Assembly (NCBI GenBank): GCA_011390985.1
Contig: JAABRJ010000517.1
Location: 1-9,193, forward strand
Reading direction: 5' to 3'
From: Desulfobacteraceae bacterium
GTDB taxonomy: Bacteria > Desulfobacterota > Desulfobacteria > Desulfobacterales > JAABRJ01
Length of the DNA: 9,193 nucleotides
Shown here: positions 6,280-9,193 of the stretch, in pieces
Position numbering within the stretch: the first letter of the stretch is position 1
Layout: each line of letters starts with the position of its first letter
Translations under genes and position numbers: made by a program
The notes under the pieces: generated by a model
Databases searched by the model: none
Told to the model about the DNA's origin: nothing
Seen by the model: the letters and a program-made list of their open reading frames with translations, nothing else

Positions 6280-7530
6280 TCAGTGTTTGAAACAGCGCTG
6301 ACCGGTGAAGACCATGGTTGCCCCGACCTCGTTGCAGGCTTCAATGGCCTGGTAGTCGTTGGTGGACCCGCCCGGCTGGATGACGGCGCGCACCCCTTCG
6401 CGCAGCCCCACGTCGACCCCGTCGCGGAAAGGGAAAAAGGCGTCGCTGATCATGGCGGCGCCGGCCAGCCCGCCTTTTTCAGCGGCCACCCGGGCATCGA
6501 TGGCCTGCCGGATTTCCGGGTCCCGCAGACTGTTGTAGGCCACTCCGTGCTGCTCGAAAGCATAGCGGTCGGCGAGTTTGCGATAGGCCTTGTCGCGGGC
6601 GATCTCGGCGACCCCCACCCGATCCTGCTCGCCGGTGCCGATCCCCACGGTCACACGATCCTTGACGTAAAGCACCGAATTGGAGGACACCCCGGTTTCC
6701 ACCAGCCAGCCGAAAATCATGTCGTCATACTCCGCCTCGCTCGGCTCGCGCCGGATGCCAAAGGTCTGCCCCTGGTGGTCGCAGACCGCCGGTTTGAGAT
6801 CGACCCGCGAGCGCACCTGAGAGACGAACGACCACTGGGCGATGAGGCCGCCGTCGATCAGGCTCTTGAAATCCACGCAGCGCTGGCCGACGAAGGTCTG
6901 CAGGCGCCGGATGTTGCCGATCTGAACCACCCGCAGGTTTTTGCGCCGACCGAGAATTTCCAATACACCCTGCTCGAAATCGGGGGCCACCACGACCTCG
7001 GCATACTGGTTGCTGATGGCCTCGGCGGTGGAGCGGTCCAGACTGCGGTTGACCGCGATGCAGCCGCCGAAGGCGGCCACGCGATCGGCCATGTAAGCCC
7101 GCAGGTAGGCCGTTTCCAGGCTGTCGGCCTGGGCCACGCCGCAGGGGTTGTTGTGTTTGACGATGACCACGGTGGGCGACTGGTGCAGATAGCGCAGGAT
7201 GTTGAGGGCATTGTCCGCATCGGTCAGATTGGTCTTGCCCGGATGCTTGCCCGACTGCAACAGGCGGATGTCGGAGGCCAGGTACTGTCCGGGCTGGAGG
7301 GTGCGGGTTTCGCCGAGCACCAGGTTGCCGTTGACCAGTTTGTAGAGGGCCGCCTCCTGACCGGGGTTTTCGCCGTAGCGCAACCCCTTGCGCACCCCCT
7401 CGATGACCCACGACACCTTTTCATAAAAGAGGGTCTGGCGCCCGTTGTCCGCAACGAAGCTGATTTCCATGCGCGGCGGGAAATGATCGTCCATGATGGT
7501 TTTGTACATCTGTTTCAGGTCCTCAGCCAT
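6280..7530 (-). CDS. purH: AICAR formyltransferase (stand-alone PurH C-terminal domain)
   Basis: This 416-residue enzyme is predicted to transfer a formyl group from 10-formyltetrahydrofolate to AICAR, giving FAICAR, the penultimate step of de novo IMP synthesis. The catalytic Lys-His pair lies in KHNNPCG (125-131). SSNSV (282-286), the SDAFFPFRDGVD block (362-373), VIQPGGS (383-389) and the C-terminus FTGQRCFKH match the transformylase half of bacterial PurH. LRYGENPGQ (50-58) corresponds to the substrate-binding LRYGENPHQ motif but has Gly in place of His. At 416 residues it is longer than the roughly 330-residue PurH domain, with extra sequence around residues 30-50 and 315-355. The ATG at 7530 is preceded by an ideal AAGGAGG site (7542-7536) with a 5-base gap. 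The cyclohydrolase gene ends 42 bases upstream. The activity is very likely; the symbol is given by homology to half of PurH. Confidence 0.93.
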   Translation of the reverse strand: MAEDLKQMYKTIMDDHFPPRMEISFVADNGRQTLFYEKVSWVIEGVRKGLRYGENPGQEAALYKLVNGNLVLGETRTLQPGQYLASDIRLLQSGKHPGKTNLTDADNALNILRYLHQSPTVVIVKHNNPCGVAQADSLETAYLRAYMADRVAAFGGCIAVNRSLDRSTAEAISNQYAEVVVAPDFEQGVLEILGRRKNLRVVQIGNIRRLQTFVGQRCVDFKSLIDGGLIAQWSFVSQVRSRVDLKPAVCDHQGQTFGIRREPSEAEYDDMIFGWLVETGVSSNSVLYVKDRVTVGIGTGEQDRVGVAEIARDKAYRKLADRYAFEQHGVAYNSLRDPEIRQAIDARVAAEKGGLAGAAMISDAFFPFRDGVDVGLREGVRAVIQPGGSTNDYQAIEACNEVGATMVFTGQRCFKH

Positions 7531-7535
7531 CTCGG

Positions 7536-7542
7536 CCTCCTT
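7536..7542 (-). promoter_or_regulatory. Strong Shine-Dalgarno of AICAR formyltransferase
   Basis: The minus strand reads AAGGAGG, five bases before the ATG at 7530-7528. This full anti-SD match shows that the second half of PurH is initiated on its own and is not a remnant of a broken fusion. Confidence 0.8.
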
Positions 7543-7572
7543 TTGGATTCCGGGCGGGCCGCAGGCCGCCCC

Positions 7573-8253
7573 CTAAAGCCCGCGGTAACAGCCTTTGACC
7601 GCTTCCGGTGATCGGGTCATGAGAAAATCGGCAATGGCGCGATCATAGTCCGCGGTATGCGCGAACGCCTTCTGGGCCAATTCAAAGCGCAGGGCCAGGG
7701 GGAGGCTGCCGGCATCGGCCTCCAGACGAACGAGAAGCGCGGGGTAATCGCCGGGGTCCACTACCGATGCGACCCGCAGATAGTTCTTGGCCGCCGCCCG
7801 GATCATGCAGGGCCCCCCGATATCGATGTTGGCGCGGGCCTCTTCGACGCTGACCTCCGCCCGGGCCACGGTCTGCTGGAAAGGATAGAGGTTGACGACC
7901 ACCATGTCGATCGGCACCCCGGCGGTGCGCGCCAAGTCCTGCTGGTGGGCGGCGTTGTAGGTTTCGGTGAGCAGCCCGAGGTAGATTTTGAAGTCGAGCG
8001 TTTTCACGAGGCCCCCCTGGGTTTCAGGCTGGCCGGTGTAGGCGGACACCTGGGTGAGGCATTTTTCGGCGCGCCCCCCGAGAATTTCAGCGAGGCGCTT
8101 GAACGTGCCGCCGGTTGAAAAAATCCGGATGTCGGGAGTGATCTCCAGCAACCGCGGCACGAAGCGCTCGAGGCCGCTTTTGTCGGAAACACTGATCAGC
8201 ACGTGACGAACGGAGACCAGATCGTCGATGCGGTCGACAAGGTTGACACTCAT
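7573..8253 (-). CDS. purH: IMP cyclohydrolase (stand-alone PurH N-terminal, MGS-like domain)
   Basis: This 226-residue protein is predicted to close FAICAR to IMP, the last step of de novo purine synthesis, with the product of the next gene supplying FAICAR. It aligns over its whole length with the first 200 or so residues of bifunctional PurH: SVSDKSG (21-27), STGGTFKRL (46-54), VKTL (83-86), NLYPF (121-125), IDIGGP (143-148) and RAAAKN (152-157). K84, Y123, D144 and K156 match the catalytic Lys66, Tyr104, Asp125 and Lys137 of vertebrate ATIC. The segment usually read as DGRVKTLHPKIHGG is changed here to GGLVKTLDFKIYLG, which loses the conserved Arg. The ATG at 8253 is five bases after the HD gene stop and has a G-rich ribosome site (AAGGGGG), so it is translated as part of that operon. 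It ends with its own TAG after a complete domain. Confidence 0.92.
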   Translation of the reverse strand: MSVNLVDRIDDLVSVRHVLISVSDKSGLERFVPRLLEITPDIRIFSTGGTFKRLAEILGGRAEKCLTQVSAYTGQPETQGGLVKTLDFKIYLGLLTETYNAAHQQDLARTAGVPIDMVVVNLYPFQQTVARAEVSVEEARANIDIGGPCMIRAAAKNYLRVASVVDPGDYPALLVRLEADAGSLPLALRFELAQKAFAHTADYDRAIADFLMTRSPEAVKGCYRGL

Positions 8254-8258
8254 GTGGG

Positions 8259-8897
8259 CTACCCCCTTCCTTCGTATTCCAGCACAAAACGATCGAAAAA
8301 AGCTTCCATAAAGCGGTGGCGCTCCTCGGCCAGCTGCCGGCCGGCGGTGGTCAGCATCCGCTCGCGGATCCGGCAGAGTTTCAGCTTGTACTCCCGGTAG
8401 CCGGTATCCTCGCGGGAATAGGCGAGCGTCCGGGCAGGATCGACCGCCCCGTTGTGCAGCCGGGCGCCGATCTCGCCGGCAAACAGGTACGCACGCGCGA
8501 TCCCCACGGCGCCGATCGCATCCAGCTTGTCGGCGTCAAAAAGCACCCGGGCCTCCAGGGTCTGCGGCACGCACCCGCCTCTGAAACGATGCGACCGGAT
8601 GCTGTGCAGAATGTTCTCGCGCCGCGGCGCGCTCAGCGGCAGGCTCGCCACCAATGGCGCGGCCAGCTCCGCGCCCAAGCGGGCATGACAGACCTTGCCG
8701 TGGGAGGCGTCCTGGGGCCCCCGGCCGATATCGTGCAGGTAGGCGGCGGCGGTCACCACCAGCGGGTCGGCGCCCTCGATCCGACCGATGTGACGCCCCA
8801 GCCGACAGACCCGCAGGGTGTGGTCCCAGGCATGGCTGCCGCAAGTGCCCCGCAAGTGCCGCTCCTGGGCGGTCAACTCGTCGGACGCAGGCGCCAT
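8259..8897 (-). CDS. YedJ-like HD-domain phosphohydrolase of unknown substrate
   Basis: This 212-residue soluble protein has an HD fold, which in this superfamily binds metal and usually hydrolyses phosphoester bonds of nucleotides. Likely metal ligands are H26 (in HAWDHTLRV), the H55-D56 doublet in YLHDIGR, and D121 in FDADKLDAIG. The second half, SHRF...DADKLDAIGAVGIAR...YKLKL, closely resembles E. coli YedJ, whose substrate I do not know. The start is the ATG at 8897, because AGGAGG lies five bases upstream and overlaps the stop codon of the spermidine synthase gene. The open frame extends further upstream to 9113, but that part only mirrors the spermidine synthase gene. It is tightly packed: 10 bases after speE and 5 bases before the IMP cyclohydrolase. 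The context hints at nucleotide or polyamine metabolism, but this is inference. Confidence 0.87.
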   Translation of the reverse strand: MAPASDELTAQERHLRGTCGSHAWDHTLRVCRLGRHIGRIEGADPLVVTAAAYLHDIGRGPQDASHGKVCHARLGAELAAPLVASLPLSAPRRENILHSIRSHRFRGGCVPQTLEARVLFDADKLDAIGAVGIARAYLFAGEIGARLHNGAVDPARTLAYSREDTGYREYKLKLCRIRERMLTTAGRQLAEERHRFMEAFFDRFVLEYEGRG

Positions 8898-8902
8898 GAC
8901 GG

Positions 8903-8908
8903 CCTCCT
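8903..8908 (-). promoter_or_regulatory. Shine-Dalgarno of the HD gene overlapping the speE stop
   Basis: AGGAGG on the minus strand (8908-8903) shares its first A with the TGA stop of spermidine synthase (8910-8908) and lies five bases before the ATG at 8897. This fixes the HD start and suggests coupled translation with speE. Confidence 0.75.
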
Positions 8909-9193
8909 CAGCGGGGTTCGGGGTCAGGCCAGCCCAGGGGATCCAGCACGCCGGCCAGGTTGTCGCGCACAAAGGTGGGCAGCATGAAGGCCGCCCGGTG
9001 GATCCCGGGGTTGTAATAGCGGGTCGCGAGACCGGCGGCGGCCACCCGCTGCGGGTCAAAGTTGGCCAGCGGACAGGGCCCCTTCGAGGCGAACCCGAAG
9101 CTCCAGGTGCCACCCGGGTAGGTCAGGGTGCTGAAAAGATACAGGTGCAGGCGCGTAAAGAAGGGTCGCTGGTTGCGGAGCATCGGTCCCTGG
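8908..9193 (-). CDS. speE: Spermidine synthase, C-terminal part (partial, 5' end outside window)
   Basis: About 94 codons are visible, running from the window edge to the TGA at 8910-8908. The sequence TYPGGTWSFGFASKG, then DPQRVAAAGLATRYYNP and HRAAFMLPTFVRDNL, is the characteristic C-terminal segment of SpeE, which moves an aminopropyl group from decarboxylated S-adenosylmethionine to putrescine. The methyltransferase-like catalytic core, with its nucleotide-binding and catalytic aspartates, lies outside the window, so activity cannot be checked. The ATG at 9183 is internal; the frame stays open upstream (QGP before it). It is the first visible gene of the minus-strand cluster, whose promoter is probably beyond the window. 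Confidence 0.88.
   Translation of the reverse strand, partial: QGPMLRNQRPFFTRLHLYLFSTLTYPGGTWSFGFASKGPCPLANFDPQRVAAAGLATRYYNPGIHRAAFMLPTFVRDNLAGVLDPLGWPDPEPR

Noticed and set aside
7531..7575. Frameshift or pseudogene split of a single purH
   Set aside because: Both domains are complete at their ends, the gap is not coding in either frame, and the downstream gene has a strong SD and ATG.
6229..7611. Plus-strand open frame of 460 codons opposite the AICAR formyltransferase
   Set aside because: The opposite strand is an unmistakable conserved enzyme. The plus frame has no recognisable motif and results from codon bias that avoids stops in this antisense frame.
8898..9113. N-terminal extension of the HD gene to 9113
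   Set aside because: The extra 72 residues are Pro/Arg/Ser-rich and overlap the conserved end of speE in another frame. The ATG at 8897 has a perfect SD and begins just before the HD domain.

Overview
The window is GC-rich, densely coded bacterial DNA with no mobile element, CRISPR array, tRNA or rRNA that I can see. The lineage most suggested is a Desulfobacterota (deltaproteobacterial, sulfate-reducer-like) genome. This is inference from the separate IMP cyclohydrolase and AICAR formyltransferase genes, the type of RNB-domain ribonuclease and the large PAS-containing hybrid kinase. I cannot name a genus.

Layout. Bases 1-207 (minus) hold the N-terminus of an ABC exporter half-transporter, cut by the window edge. 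An intergenic region of about 200 bases (208-403) separates it from a divergent plus-strand pair. The first is an RNase II/R-family exoribonuclease (404-2398), and the second, 42 bases on with the chosen start, is a coiled-coil OmpA-domain lipoprotein (2441-3295). The promoter in the intergenic region is close to sigma70 consensus. It sits so near the ribonuclease start codon that the transcript would be leaderless or almost so, and its -35 box lies inside a 9-bp inverted repeat. The plus pair converges on a minus-strand cluster across a GC-rich hairpin.

The minus-strand cluster reads, in transcription order: the C-terminal part of a spermidine synthase (9193-8908, 5' end outside the window), a YedJ-like HD phosphohydrolase (8897-8259), an IMP cyclohydrolase (8253-7573), an AICAR formyltransferase (7530-6280) and a hybrid histidine kinase (6217-3341). 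Gaps are 10, 5, 42 and 62 bases, which suggests an operon, at least for the first four genes. The two middle genes together provide the last two steps of de novo IMP synthesis, which most bacteria carry as one bifunctional PurH protein. The AICAR formyltransferase has its own strong Shine-Dalgarno sequence, so this is a true gene split and not a frameshift.

Most interesting points: the split PurH, in which the cyclohydrolase has lost a normally conserved active-site arginine and the transformylase has an altered PHQ motif; the leaderless-type promoter with overlapping dyad; and an HD hydrolase of unknown substrate placed between polyamine and purine genes. I found no clear evidence of a wholly new defence or mobile system.
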